DNA of 64,000 nucleotides from Chthonomonadia bacterium. Its GTDB lineage: Bacteria; Armatimonadota; HRBIN16. Location: contig JABUFA010000009.1 in assembly GCA_013314755.1 (NCBI GenBank), forward strand, positions 1-64,000. Reading direction: 5' to 3'. The notes under the pieces are model-generated. The model made no database searches. It was not told the DNA's origin and was given only the letters and a program-made list of their open reading frames with translations. The translations under genes were made by a program, and so were the position numbers. This document shows positions 44,183 to 52,756 of this stretch, piece by piece (position 1 is the stretch's first letter; every line of letters begins with the position of its first letter).

Positions 44183-45685
44183 CTATCGCACTGCCTGCGT
44201 TGCCAGCATCTGCGCCTGGCGGGCGTAATCCAGCGCCTCGTTCAGCTCCTTCATCACCTCTTCGGGGTTGTGGAAGCCCATGCTGTTCTCCGAGACCACC
44301 AGATTCTCCCAGCGCACGTGCGCCTGCTGGTGCAGACGAACCGCTTTCTGCAGGTTCTCTTCATTGACCGTTTTGCCTTCCGCTTTCGCCTGCTTGGCGG
44401 CGGCGATGGCATCAATGCTGTCGCTCAGTGCCTGCTGGACGCGCTTTTGCGCCTCGTTGACGTGACGCTGTACCCTCAGCACCTGCTCGCGCAGAGTTTC
44501 AGGGGCAACGTTATGGCACTGCGCACAGGGATAAGCCCCTAATTTCTCCCCTTTGATGTATTTGTCCATGTAGCGCAGGGGAGAGACCAGCCAGTGCGAG
44601 GTAAGCCAGCGCCCACCGACCGCTACCTTCGGCATGTGACAGGTCACGCACGACGCCCCGGCGCGTTCGTACTTGCTCTCCCAGAAGGTTTCCACCTCGG
44701 GATGCTGGCTTTTAACCAGCGGCTCCTTGATGATGTCGTGTATCCAGTCCTGCTGGTAGGCGTGTCGCTGTTTGTAGTACTCCTCCAGGTCGCGCACCTT
44801 GCGCCAGCTGAACTCGAAGCGCGCTTTCTTATCGGCGCCCGGTCCGCACACGTATTCCACGTGGCACTGCGCGCAGACCAGAATCTCCTTCTGCTGTTTA
44901 TCCGCTCTGGCGAAGCTCTTCACGTTGCGCTCTTTCCAGTAGGGGTTGACGCCGTAGCGCTCGATAGCGTTCTGCAAGCCTTTGTTGATAATCTGCAGTT
45001 GCGCGGTATGCGGGTTATGGCAGTGCGCACAGGACGCGCCGTAGTCCTGCATCTCTTTGGGAATGCGGTTGATTGCCTCCTGCCACTTCGCCACCACGTC
45101 GCCGTCGTTGGTCAGCTCCAGCCCCTTCCACTCTTTGCCCCAGTAGTAGGCAACCTGAGTGGACTTGCAGTTCAGACAGGCAAGGTTCTTCCCGCGCTTG
45201 ATGTCAATGTGGTCGCGCAGGATGTAGCGGTGCGACCGCTCTTCGTTATACTCTCTGGTGAAGCCGTGCCCTGCGACGATTTTGTTATACAGGGGGAAGT
45301 CTTTGGTCTTGGGGTGCTCTTTGGGGTCTGCGGGTGTGCCCCCGAACTCTCCCGCTGTGCCCGGCTCGCTGGTCATGTAGGTCTCATACTGGAACTTGTG
45401 ACAGGAACCGCAGGTCTCCGAGCGGAAGTCCACCACAGGCAGTACCTGCGTGGGGTCTTCGGCGTTCTGGTGCGCCAGCGCGTTGGGGTGGCATTGCGAG
45501 CAGTTCAGTCCCGCGTGCGCGTTCTGCTTGAACGGCTCTGCCACCTCGGAGTGGCAATCGGCGCACTGTTCCTGCGCCTGTGTGGATGCGGGTTGAGCCG
45601 GTTCGGGCTGGACGTTCGCCGTCACCGCCCATGCTATCGCCATCAGCATCAATGAGGAAAGCAACATCCATCTCCTGCTGCGCAT
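44183..45685 (-). CDS. octaheme nitrite reductase (ONR-type multiheme cytochrome c)
   Basis: A 500-residue exported cytochrome with signal peptide (1-24). It has eight heme motifs, starting at C41, C62, C92, C170, C219, C271, C346 and C387. The fourth is CLNCK; its lysine (K174) replaces the distal-side-free His motif and marks the catalytic heme, as in NrfA and octaheme reductases. Three hemes precede it and four follow, matching the Thioalkalivibrio octaheme enzyme rather than five-heme NrfA. Y278-V-C280 in CHVEYVCGP fits the Tyr-Cys cross-link of that group. It reduces nitrite, and possibly sulfite, to ammonia in the periplasm. No NrfH-like quinol partner is adjacent. ATG 45685 has AGGAGG eight bases upstream. 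Confidence 0.9.
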   Translation of the reverse strand: MRSRRWMLLSSLMLMAIAWAVTANVQPEPAQPASTQAQEQCADCHSEVAEPFKQNAHAGLNCSQCHPNALAHQNAEDPTQVLPVVDFRSETCGSCHKFQYETYMTSEPGTAGEFGGTPADPKEHPKTKDFPLYNKIVAGHGFTREYNEERSHRYILRDHIDIKRGKNLACLNCKSTQVAYYWGKEWKGLELTNDGDVVAKWQEAINRIPKEMQDYGASCAHCHNPHTAQLQIINKGLQNAIERYGVNPYWKERNVKSFARADKQQKEILVCAQCHVEYVCGPGADKKARFEFSWRKVRDLEEYYKQRHAYQQDWIHDIIKEPLVKSQHPEVETFWESKYERAGASCVTCHMPKVAVGGRWLTSHWLVSPLRYMDKYIKGEKLGAYPCAQCHNVAPETLREQVLRVQRHVNEAQKRVQQALSDSIDAIAAAKQAKAEGKTVNEENLQKAVRLHQQAHVRWENLVVSENSMGFHNPEEVMKELNEALDYARQAQMLATQAVR

Positions 45686-45819
45686 CACCACAGCCTCCTT
45701 ATGTGTTCGGATTTCACGCTTTGTTCCACGGTAATATTTGGCAAATTGACCTGTAACTCCTCTTTTGGAGCATGAACACAGGTCAGAGCACATCACACAT
45801 GCCTCCTCCTCTTACTCCG

Positions 45820-46255
45820 ACCTTGCGACTGAAGCAGGTTATGGACTGCTGAAGCCATGCTCCAGCACAGTTGCTGGAATGCCTCCTTTCTCTTATCCCA
45901 ACCTTGCGACCGGAAGTCGCAGGCTACACAAGACGAAACCTGCCCAGGCAGGTTAATATGGAGTGCTGAAGCCATGCTTCAGCACTCCAAAATAGCCCGC
46001 AACTTTCAGCTGCAGGGTTGCCTTTCTCCCCTTCTATTGTGTCCTTGCGATTGGAAATCGCAGGCTACGCTTGGCAAAACCCGCTCAAGCAGGTTATAGG
46101 TTGCTGAAGCAAGCTTCAGCACTCCAAAGCCCGCAACTTCCAGTTGCAGGGATGATTTTTTCAGGCAACCTTGCGATTGGAAGTCGCAGGCAACGCATGG
46201 ACAAAACCAGCTGACGCTGGTTATGGATTGCTAAAGCCATGCTTCAGCAATTCAA
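45820..46255 (+). repeat. composite palindromic repeat cluster C
   Basis: The 637-base divergent gap before lgt holds no gene. It contains about three tandem copies of an a-d-b-c palindrome unit. Units a (TTGCGACCGGAAGTCGCAGG) lie near 45903-45922, 46044-46063 and 46170-46190. Units d lie near 45938-45954, 46078-46095 and 46205-46222. Units b lie near 45964-45982, 46103-46121 and 46230-46248. Units c lie near 45997-46018 and 46129-46151. Confidence 0.82.
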
Positions 46256-46271
46256 AGAGCTCGGGCGGTGG

Positions 46272-46277
46272 TATAAT
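46272..46277 (+). promoter_or_regulatory. TATAAT box before lgt
   Basis: A perfect -10 hexamer lies 45 bases before ATG 46323, just after repeat cluster C. No convincing -35 is seen at 16-18 bases. Confidence 0.45.
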
Positions 46278-46322
46278 GCAAGCGAGTGAGCACAGAGGAA
46301 GCGAGGTTACTGGATCAGGCGG

Positions 46323-47102
46323 ATGTATCCCATTCTTTTTCATTTGGGCACGCTGGAAGTGCGCTCGTATGGCGTGATGATTGTGCTGGGCTTCGTGCTG
46401 GCAGTATGGTGGGCGATGCGCGTGGCTCCACGCTATGGAATAGATGCCGAGCAGATTCTGGACTTTGTGCTGTTGACCGCGCTGGGCGGGATAGTGGGCG
46501 CACGATTAGTATATGTTGCGCTGGACTGGCGAGATTTCCTCAGCCAGCCGGTGCATATTCTGTACTTCTGGGAAGGGGGATTGTCCTTTCACGGGGCGGT
46601 AATCGGCGGCGGGCTGGCGGTGGCGTTTCTCGCGCGACGCAAGGGCATCCCGTTCCTCCGTCTGGCAGACGTTCTGGCACCATCTGTAGCGCTGGCTTAT
46701 GCGGTGGGGCGTATCGGCTGTTTTCTGGGCGGATGCTGTTACGGCGTGCCGACCGACCTGCCCTGGGCGTGTTCGTTTCATGACCCGTTCAATCCACACA
46801 TCCACACTCCGCCAAGTCATCCAACGCAAATCTACGCTTCGCTGTCCAATCTGCTGATATTTGCCCTGCTAACGCGGATGCAGAGACCCCCGCATCCCAC
46901 CGGCAAAGTGTTCTGGGCATACCTGGTGCTCTATGGCGTCTATCGCTTCGTAGTGGAGTTCTGGCGTATTGGTGCGACTTCCACCGTGCTGGCGCTGGGG
47001 TTGTCGGATGCGCAGTGGGTGAGCATCGGCATGGTACTGGTGGGAGCGGTACAGTGGCACAGAGCGGTACGGCTCTGGCGCGAGAGGACACCGGTCACCT
47101 GA
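46323..47102 (+). CDS. lgt: prolipoprotein diacylglyceryl transferase
   Basis: A 259-residue polytopic inner-membrane enzyme that attaches diacylglycerol to the lipobox cysteine of lipoproteins. Seven or so spans are visible. The WEGGLSFHGAVIGGGLA motif carries the conserved His. The signature region is GRIGCFLGGCCYG, the cysteine-rich variant instead of the classical GRxGNFxNxE. The C-terminal segment GVYRFVVEFWRIG holds the conserved Arg. Its stop overlaps the -35 of the following gene. Confidence 0.93.
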   Translation: MYPILFHLGTLEVRSYGVMIVLGFVLAVWWAMRVAPRYGIDAEQILDFVLLTALGGIVGARLVYVALDWRDFLSQPVHILYFWEGGLSFHGAVIGGGLAVAFLARRKGIPFLRLADVLAPSVALAYAVGRIGCFLGGCCYGVPTDLPWACSFHDPFNPHIHTPPSHPTQIYASLSNLLIFALLTRMQRPPHPTGKVFWAYLVLYGVYRFVVEFWRIGATSTVLALGLSDAQWVSIGMVLVGAVQWHRAVRLWRERTPVT

Positions 47103-47127
47103 CAGACCTGCCGTGTCGTGATATAAT
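47099..47127 (+). promoter_or_regulatory. near-consensus promoter of the RluD-like gene
   Basis: CTGACA (47099-47104, overlapping the lgt stop), exactly 17 bases, then TATAAT (47122-47127). The expected start site is within about three bases of ATG 47137, so the mRNA is probably leaderless. Confidence 0.8.
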
Positions 47128-47136
47128 GCAGATGAG

Positions 47137-48144
47137 ATGGAGCAACCGGCAAACGCACTACTGTATCACGCCTCCCCTGCGGACGAGGGTGTTCGGCTGG
47201 ACGTGTTTCTGGCGCAACACCTGCCCGATGTGTCGCGGGCGCAGATTCAGCGGTGGATCGAAGCGGGCTACGTGGAGCTGAACGGAAAGCTGGCAAAACC
47301 CAACACGCGCCTGAAGGCAGGTGATGAAATCTACCTCGAGCCGCCAGCGCCGCCCCCGCTGGAACCTCAACCCGAACACATCCCCCTGCAGGTGTTATAT
47401 GAAGACGAACATCTGGCGGTGGTAAACAAACCGCGGGGGATGGTCACTCACCCTGCGCCCGGCGCGGAGAGCGGCACGTTGGTGAACGCAGCGCTGGCGC
47501 AGTTCGGCAGGCTGTCCACTGTCGGCGCACCGGAGCGACCGGGCATCGTGCACCGTCTAGATAAAGACACCACCGGCTTGATACTGATTGCCCTTACCGA
47601 CACTGCGCACCATGCGCTGGCGGAGCAGATTCAGCAGAGGCTGGTGGAACGCCGCTATCTGGCGCTGGTGTGGGGGGTGCCGCGTTTTCAGCGGGCGCTG
47701 GTGGACGCGCCGATCGGACGCAGTGAGAGCGACCGTACCCGCATGAGCGTCAAAGCCCCTCTGCACGATCCCAACGCCCGTCCTGCCGTCACCGAGTTTG
47801 AACTGCGCGAGAACCTGAAGGTATGTTCTCTGCTGGAGGCGCGATTGCACACGGGAAGAACCCATCAGGTGCGGGTACACGCCGCCTATGCCGGACACCC
47901 CGTGGTAGGCGACCCCGTCTATGGTGCAGGACGCTCGGCGACGCAGTACGGCTGGAGAAAGGCGGATGCCCGTGACCTGCAGGAGCTGATAGATCGCATG
48001 GGCGGGCAGGCGCTACATGCCTATCGCCTGTCTTTCAATCACCCGATTACTCAGCAGGAGATGGAGTTCACCTGCGAACCACCGGACGATATGATGACCA
48101 TTATCCGCTGGTTGCGAGCGAAAAAGGAGGAGAGTGGTGAGTAA
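47137..48144 (+). CDS. rluD: RluA/RluD-family 23S rRNA pseudouridine synthase
   Basis: A 335-residue pseudouridine synthase. An N-terminal S4 RNA-binding domain (about 17-80, VRLDVFLAQHLPDVSRAQIQRWI) is followed by the catalytic domain. The catalytic aspartate lies in IVHRLDKDTTGLILIA, and KPRGMVTHPAPG and GRTHQVRVHAAYAGHPVVGDPVYG are family motifs. Whether it is RluD or another RluA-group member is not certain. It overlaps upp by eight bases. Confidence 0.92.
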   Translation: MEQPANALLYHASPADEGVRLDVFLAQHLPDVSRAQIQRWIEAGYVELNGKLAKPNTRLKAGDEIYLEPPAPPPLEPQPEHIPLQVLYEDEHLAVVNKPRGMVTHPAPGAESGTLVNAALAQFGRLSTVGAPERPGIVHRLDKDTTGLILIALTDTAHHALAEQIQQRLVERRYLALVWGVPRFQRALVDAPIGRSESDRTRMSVKAPLHDPNARPAVTEFELRENLKVCSLLEARLHTGRTHQVRVHAAYAGHPVVGDPVYGAGRSATQYGWRKADARDLQELIDRMGGQALHAYRLSFNHPITQQEMEFTCEPPDDMMTIIRWLRAKKEESGE

Positions 48145-48757
48145 TCTGCACGTGGTGAACCATCCGCTGGCGCAACATCTTCTGACACAGTTGCGCAACA
48201 GGAACACACCGCCCGAAATCTTTCGCTCCCTTACTCGCAAGCTGACCACCATCCTGGTCATCGAAGCCACCCGCGACCTGCCCGTTGAAACCGTATCGGT
48301 GGAGACGCCGTTAGAGGAGACGCAGGGCACGGTGCTTTCGGCGAGGTTGGTGGTCGTGCCCATCCTGCGGGCGGGGCTGGGCATGTTAGAGGCGGTGGTA
48401 GACCTGTTCCCTGATGTGTCGGTAGGGTATATCGGCATGGAGCGCGACCATGCTACCGCCGTTGCCAATTCATACTATCTGAAATTGCCGCCCGTAGAAG
48501 GGCGCACGGTGTTGCTGATAGACCCCATGCTGGCAACGGGCGGCTCGGTGGACCAGGCTCTGGCGGCGATACGCAGTCGTGGGGCGGAGAGGATGATTCT
48601 GGTATGTATTGTGGCTGCGCCGGAGGGTGTGGAGCGCATCGAACGTCACCATCCCGACGTGCCCATCGTTACCGCCGCCCTGGATAGGGAGCTGAACCCT
48701 GCCAAATATATCCTGCCCGGCATCGGTGATTTTGGGGACAGGCTCTACGGGACGTAG
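48137..48757 (+). CDS. upp: uracil phosphoribosyltransferase
   Basis: A 206-residue salvage enzyme making UMP from uracil and PRPP. The N-terminal NHPLAQHLLTQLRNRNTPPEIFR, the middle VPILRAGLGMLEAVVDLFP, the PRPP loop LLIDPMLATGGSVDQAL and the C-terminal uracil-binding YILPGIGDFGDRLYGT are all present. GTG 48137 is six bases after AAGGAGG; GTG 48134 is possible. It overlaps the end of the pseudouridine synthase gene. A bidirectional hairpin follows the stop. Confidence 0.96.
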   Translation: MSNLHVVNHPLAQHLLTQLRNRNTPPEIFRSLTRKLTTILVIEATRDLPVETVSVETPLEETQGTVLSARLVVVPILRAGLGMLEAVVDLFPDVSVGYIGMERDHATAVANSYYLKLPPVEGRTVLLIDPMLATGGSVDQALAAIRSRGAERMILVCIVAAPEGVERIERHHPDVPIVTAALDRELNPAKYILPGIGDFGDRLYGT

Positions 48758-48762
48758 CACCA

Positions 48763-48804
48763 AACAGGCAGGAGGCGATGCTGAACATCACCTCCTGCCA
48801 TGTT
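48763..48804. terminator. bidirectional hairpin terminator after upp
   Basis: GGCAGGAGGCGATG (48767-48780) pairs with CATCACCTCCTGCC (48786-48799) with one mismatch around a CTGAA loop. It separates upp from the minus-strand PEP-CTERM remnant and polysaccharide locus. Confidence 0.7.
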
Positions 48805-48818
48805 ACAAAGAAAGCCGA

Positions 48819-48972
48819 CTACTTTCGCCGTCTGCGCAAACGGACCAGCCCGGCAATACCCACACCGAGGGTCAGCAAGCTGGCAGGCTCTGGCACGGGT
48901 GCAACGCCGATAGTCAGCATGTACAGACCCTCCTCGGAGTGGGTGACCCCTTCATAGTAGGGGAAACGATGC
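48819..48972 (-). pseudogene. 3' remnant of a PEP-CTERM protein gene
   Basis: On the minus strand a 50-codon stretch without a usable start ends in a PEP-CTERM sorting signal: VPEPASLL, a hydrophobic stretch TLGVGIAGLV, then RLRRRRK and the stop (48821-48819). An in-frame TAG at 48975-48973 cuts it off upstream. The C-terminal signal is recognised by exosortase in diderm bacteria. Only the tail survives, so the gene has been truncated. It sits next to the polysaccharide locus, the setting where exosortase substrates are often found. Confidence 0.7.
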
Positions 48973-48990
48973 TAGGAGACAGTTGCGGTA

Positions 48991-50397
48991 TCAGAAAACC
49001 ATCCCAATCCCCAGAAGCCAGCGGCTCTCCTGTTCTTCGCGGATGATGTTCTTTTGCCAGCAGACACCCAGGGTGTAGTCCTCGCCTATCAGCCAGTACA
49101 GGTGAGCCTCCCACGCTTTGCCCACCGGAACCTCAGGGGTCGCATTGGCAAGACGTGAATTGGTGTACTCCAGCGCAAGGTATCCGCTCTGGGCAAGGGG
49201 AAGGTCCAGACGAAGCCACAGCATGTCGCGATTGGTGCCGGCTGGATGCCCCAGCACCGCGTCCCGGTATCGCCAGCGGTTCTGGGGGATTTTGTAGGTA
49301 TAGGTTCCCCCGCCGGGGTTACCATCCGTATGCGCTATCTCCGCAATGAATTGCCCACCGTTTGCTATCGGGGTGTGATAGCCTATCAGAACGCCCGATT
49401 TGCGCGGGGTTTTATGCCGGAAGCGCGTCAACCAGCGAGGTGCCTGCACATCGTCCAGTAGCAGGTCCAGATAGATGCGCTGATTCCTCCATCGGTATTG
49501 AACCTGCACATCGGCAAGGTAGTTGAACCATTCGTCTTCACCGTGATAGTAGCGCCACATGGTGATGTACTGATACAGATAGAAGGGCATGACCAGCGCA
49601 GCGGCGCCATCGGGCAATTTACTAGCCTTGAAGGCTTCCGACAGGGACAGGTGCCATCTCGGGGAGAGGTCGCGCGACAGACGCCTCGCCATCACGTAGC
49701 GGCGCGAACCATCTTCATCAAACAGGGTGGCTACCTGCTCGTAGCGCCACGTACCCAGCCGCTTGCCCAGATACCACTCCTTGCGGTAACCCAGATGAAA
49801 GAGGGGCGGTGCGGTATCAGAGATTAACATTGCACCGGAGTAGCTTCCCCCCCAGCGTAGCGGAGCCTGTCCGATACGCCACTCACCCAGCGAGGTGTAG
49901 ATGCGCAGTTGTGCGGTATACACCCAGGGCAAGATGGGGCGCTCTTCCAGGAAAGAGCGGGTGGTGTCCAGTACGAGAACCGCGTCCACGTTTGGACTCA
50001 GGCTGTGAACTCCCGACAGCCGGTACACGAGACGGGGGTCGTCTTCAGAAGTGAGCAGAACCAGTCCCGCGAGGGCGGAAGCTTCGGGTTGCTCTCCACC
50101 ACCCAGCAGTCTGCGAATAGCCTCTGCATGGGGAGTATTCGTGTGGGCGGAAAGGCGCAGCAGTTCCTCTGCGCACCACACGCGCTGGGTGAGGGGAGCC
50201 AGTCGCAGGGAACTGTTTGTTGTCTGCGCTAACACAGGGGCTATCAGGTCGCTTTCGGGGGTGTTGAGAGGTAGAACGTCAGATCCGACCACTGGCTGGA
50301 GAATACTCTGACAGATGCATAGTGTGAGCGCCCATCTGATGCAGAACCTGCGGAGCCATCGTGACCACGGACGAACTGCTTCTCGATATCGCCTCAT
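48991..50397 (-). CDS. Wzi-like outer-membrane capsule assembly protein
   Basis: A 468-residue protein with an N-terminal signal sequence (about 12-40). A long region rich in alternating aromatic and polar residues follows, ending in phenylalanine (LLGIGMVF), typical of outer-membrane beta barrels. IGQAPLRWGGSYSGAMLISDTAPP and FHLGYRKEWYLG resemble the Wzi capsule-anchoring lectin. ATG 50397 overlaps the stop of the epimerase gene (ATGA). It is last in the minus-strand polysaccharide operon. The assignment is by motif resemblance only. Confidence 0.7.
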   Translation of the reverse strand: MRRYREAVRPWSRWLRRFCIRWALTLCICQSILQPVVGSDVLPLNTPESDLIAPVLAQTTNSSLRLAPLTQRVWCAEELLRLSAHTNTPHAEAIRRLLGGGEQPEASALAGLVLLTSEDDPRLVYRLSGVHSLSPNVDAVLVLDTTRSFLEERPILPWVYTAQLRIYTSLGEWRIGQAPLRWGGSYSGAMLISDTAPPLFHLGYRKEWYLGKRLGTWRYEQVATLFDEDGSRRYVMARRLSRDLSPRWHLSLSEAFKASKLPDGAAALVMPFYLYQYITMWRYYHGEDEWFNYLADVQVQYRWRNQRIYLDLLLDDVQAPRWLTRFRHKTPRKSGVLIGYHTPIANGGQFIAEIAHTDGNPGGGTYTYKIPQNRWRYRDAVLGHPAGTNRDMLWLRLDLPLAQSGYLALEYTNSRLANATPEVPVGKAWEAHLYWLIGEDYTLGVCWQKNIIREEQESRWLLGIGMVF

Positions 50398-51437
50398 CTT
50401 ATGCCCGACTTGCACTTCTGGAGAAGCGCTTCGCGCTCTCCACGAATAACACGCTGGTGATACCAGTCCAGAAACCGACGTATTCCATCAGCTACCGAAA
50501 TAGTGGGCTGGTAGTCTAATAGCGAGCGTGCCTTAGAAATATCGGCATAGGTATAGGGCATTTCCGTATCCGGCATGGGAGTTGGTACCAGATGCGCCTT
50601 CCCGCCTGCCTCCTGTTCCAGTAACCTGATAAACTCCGCCAGCAGGACCGGCTCACCTCTTCCCAGGTTGATAATCTCGTAGCCTAACGGGCGGTCGATG
50701 GCGGCAAGTACTCCTTGAACGATATCGTCGATGTACGTCCAGTCCCGATACATCTTGCCGTTATTGAAAAGGGGTACCTCGCGACGCTTGTAGATGCTTT
50801 CAGCTATCTTGTACGCGAGCATGTCGGGACGGCTTCTGGGACCGTACACCGTGAAGAAGCGCAGCGCCGTGAAGTTCAGCCCGTACAGGTGATGATAGGT
50901 ATAACCCATGATCTCGGCTGCCCGCTTGCTGGCGGCGTAGGGTGCCAGGGGTTGGGTGCAGGGGTCTGTTTCCACAAATGGTATCTGTTTCGTGGGACCG
51001 TATACGGAAGACGTGCTGGCAAAAACGAAGTTTCTCACCATCGGTCGGGTGGCGTGGACGGGCGAAGCCTTGCCCACAGCGGCTTCGAGCAGATTCAGAG
51101 TCCCGTTTACATTTACCTTGAAATATAGTGCTGGATTGGTGATTGAGGAGCGTATCCCAGCCATGGCGGCGAGATGCACCACAGCATCAAATTGGTATTC
51201 TGCGAATATCCTCTCCACGAACAAAGGGTCACAGATATCTCCTTCAAGGAAGATAAAGGAGTCCGCATCGTGGAGATTTTCTTCTATTTCAAGGATGTTT
51301 GCCAGCTTCTGGGCGGGGTCGTAGTAGGGATAGAGGTTATCGAGACCGACAACCATATCCCCACGCGCCAGCAGCGCCTGAGCCACGTGGCTTCCGATGA
51401 AACCCGCTACCCCCGTGATCAGTATCTGTTTGCTCAA
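50394..51437 (-). CDS. NAD-dependent epimerase, UDP-glucuronate 4-epimerase type
   Basis: A 347-residue extended short-chain dehydrogenase. GVAGFIGSHVAQAL is the NAD-binding glycine motif. YPYYDPAQKLANI is characteristic of UDP-glucuronate 4-epimerases such as CapI. FASTSSVYG and YAASKRAAE supply the catalytic Ser and Tyr-x-x-x-Lys. It would make UDP-galacturonate from the product of Ugd (5609-6940). It overlaps both neighbours by four bases, so it is embedded in the polysaccharide operon. Confidence 0.92.
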   Translation of the reverse strand: MSKQILITGVAGFIGSHVAQALLARGDMVVGLDNLYPYYDPAQKLANILEIEENLHDADSFIFLEGDICDPLFVERIFAEYQFDAVVHLAAMAGIRSSITNPALYFKVNVNGTLNLLEAAVGKASPVHATRPMVRNFVFASTSSVYGPTKQIPFVETDPCTQPLAPYAASKRAAEIMGYTYHHLYGLNFTALRFFTVYGPRSRPDMLAYKIAESIYKRREVPLFNNGKMYRDWTYIDDIVQGVLAAIDRPLGYEIINLGRGEPVLLAEFIRLLEQEAGGKAHLVPTPMPDTEMPYTYADISKARSLLDYQPTISVADGIRRFLDWYHQRVIRGEREALLQKCKSGIR

Positions 51438-52627
51438 GAGGCAACCTCCATAGTAACCTGGGGTAACAACCCCTTTTCAGCAAGCAAGCGTTCGTATTCC
51501 TCGCGGATTTTGCTGAACACTATCTGCTCATCAAAGCGTTCCAGAGCTATTCGACGCCCTTCTTCGCCCATCCGTTTTGCTTTTCCTGCATTAGTGATCA
51601 CTGAGATAATCGCTTGTGATAGCTGGTCAACATCGCCTAGGGGCACCAGTATACCATTGTATCCATCCTGAACGGCTTCCCGATTCCCTTTCACATCAGT
51701 GGCTACTACTGGAACTTTCATCGCGGAGGCTTCCATGACCACCCTGGGAATGCCTTCAAACAGGGAGGGGAGTACCAGAACGTCCATGAGTGCGTAGAGG
51801 AGGGGTAGCTCGCTATTCGGACGTTTGCCCAGGTAGATACATCGCCCTGCCAAACCGTATTCCTGTGCGATCGATGGGTGCACTGCATCCGGTTTGCCCC
51901 AATCAGGCTCGCCGACAACCAGTAAGTAGGCATCCGGAACACGAGCGACGACTTTTTGCCCGGCGCGTAAGAAGTCCACAAATCCTTTGCGACGAGCTGC
52001 TAATCGCCCGACAAAACCAATCACCTTTGCCTGCGGAGGTATGCCAATCTCCGCCCGCTTGCGCATCACCTCACTGATAGAGAAAAGTTCTGGGTTGAAT
52101 TGAGAGAGGTCGATACCGTTTCCAAGGTGCTTGATCTTGTGAGGCGGGCAGATACCCTCATGAATAGCAATATCCATATCTTCGCGGTTCTGCGACAGAA
52201 TGAGGTCTGAGCATCTGGCTGCTATTTTTTCCAGAAAGATGTAGAATCGCCGGGTTGGGGCAGACATCCGGTCATGCAAATAGAAGCCGTGCAGGGTATT
52301 CACGATAATAGGCACCCCTGCTATTTTGGCTGCGATTTGTCCCAGAATGCCTGGTTTGGGGTTATGGGTATGAACAATGGTAAAGCTCTCCTGTCGAAAA
52401 ATGCGCACCAGCTGTATCAGAGCTTGCAGGTCACGATGGGGTGTATGCATACTGCGAGTGAAAGATACAGCGATATGGCGAATACCTATTTCATGGAGCG
52501 GCTGGATGTCTGTGCCACGCGCCGAGATGGCTACCACTTCATAACCTGCTTGGCGCAAGATTCTCAGCTGGTGATGCAACAAATAGCACAAAGCTACATC
52601 ATCATTCGCAACGTGGGCGACTTTCAT
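51434..52627 (-). CDS. glycosyltransferase family 4
   Basis: A 397-residue GT-B fold transferase. The N-terminal domain has IVHTHNPKPGILGQIAAKIAGVP and NTLHGFYLHD. The C-terminal nucleotide-sugar site has VIGFVGRLAARRKG and the SLFEGIPRVVMEASAMKVPVVAT motif with the conserved Glu. ATG 52627 has AAGGGG about five bases upstream. It overlaps the epimerase gene by four bases. The preceding 129-base gap holds a TATAAT on this strand, so a second promoter may begin here. The sugar transferred is unknown. Confidence 0.92.
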   Translation of the reverse strand: MKVAHVANDDVALCYLLHHQLRILRQAGYEVVAISARGTDIQPLHEIGIRHIAVSFTRSMHTPHRDLQALIQLVRIFRQESFTIVHTHNPKPGILGQIAAKIAGVPIIVNTLHGFYLHDRMSAPTRRFYIFLEKIAARCSDLILSQNREDMDIAIHEGICPPHKIKHLGNGIDLSQFNPELFSISEVMRKRAEIGIPPQAKVIGFVGRLAARRKGFVDFLRAGQKVVARVPDAYLLVVGEPDWGKPDAVHPSIAQEYGLAGRCIYLGKRPNSELPLLYALMDVLVLPSLFEGIPRVVMEASAMKVPVVATDVKGNREAVQDGYNGILVPLGDVDQLSQAIISVITNAGKAKRMGEEGRRIALERFDEQIVFSKIREEYERLLAEKGLLPQVTMEVAS

Positions 52628-52677
52628 CGTTGTCCCCTTATTCCTGCTTGTTTCGTCCATATCTAGCGAATACCAGA

Positions 52678-52683
52678 ATTATA
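52678..52683 (-). promoter_or_regulatory. TATAAT box inside the polysaccharide locus
   Basis: A perfect -10 hexamer on the minus strand lies in the only sizeable gap of the operon (52628-52756), about 50 bases before ATG 52627. No clear -35 is seen. Confidence 0.4.
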
Positions 52684-52756
52684 CTGCTGCTAGGGAAGTT
52701 CCTGCTTTAGCCTCCCCGCGCGTTCTCTTTGGCACTGGGCAGGCTTTGGGGCAAGG

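Noticed and set aside
45731-45752. FNR-like operator upstream of the octaheme reductase
   Set aside because: The GGTAATATTTGGCAAATTGACC stretch is only weakly symmetrical and lacks the TTGAT-N4-ATCAA core.
17657-46255. Palindromic repeat clusters as CRISPR arrays
   Set aside because: The repeats are different palindromes in series with short, partly conserved gaps, not identical direct repeats with unique spacers, and no cas gene is near.
46286-46783. 165-codon frame beginning just after the TATAAT before lgt
   Set aside because: It overlaps lgt in another frame, and its glycine/arginine-rich translation resembles no family; lgt is the real gene.
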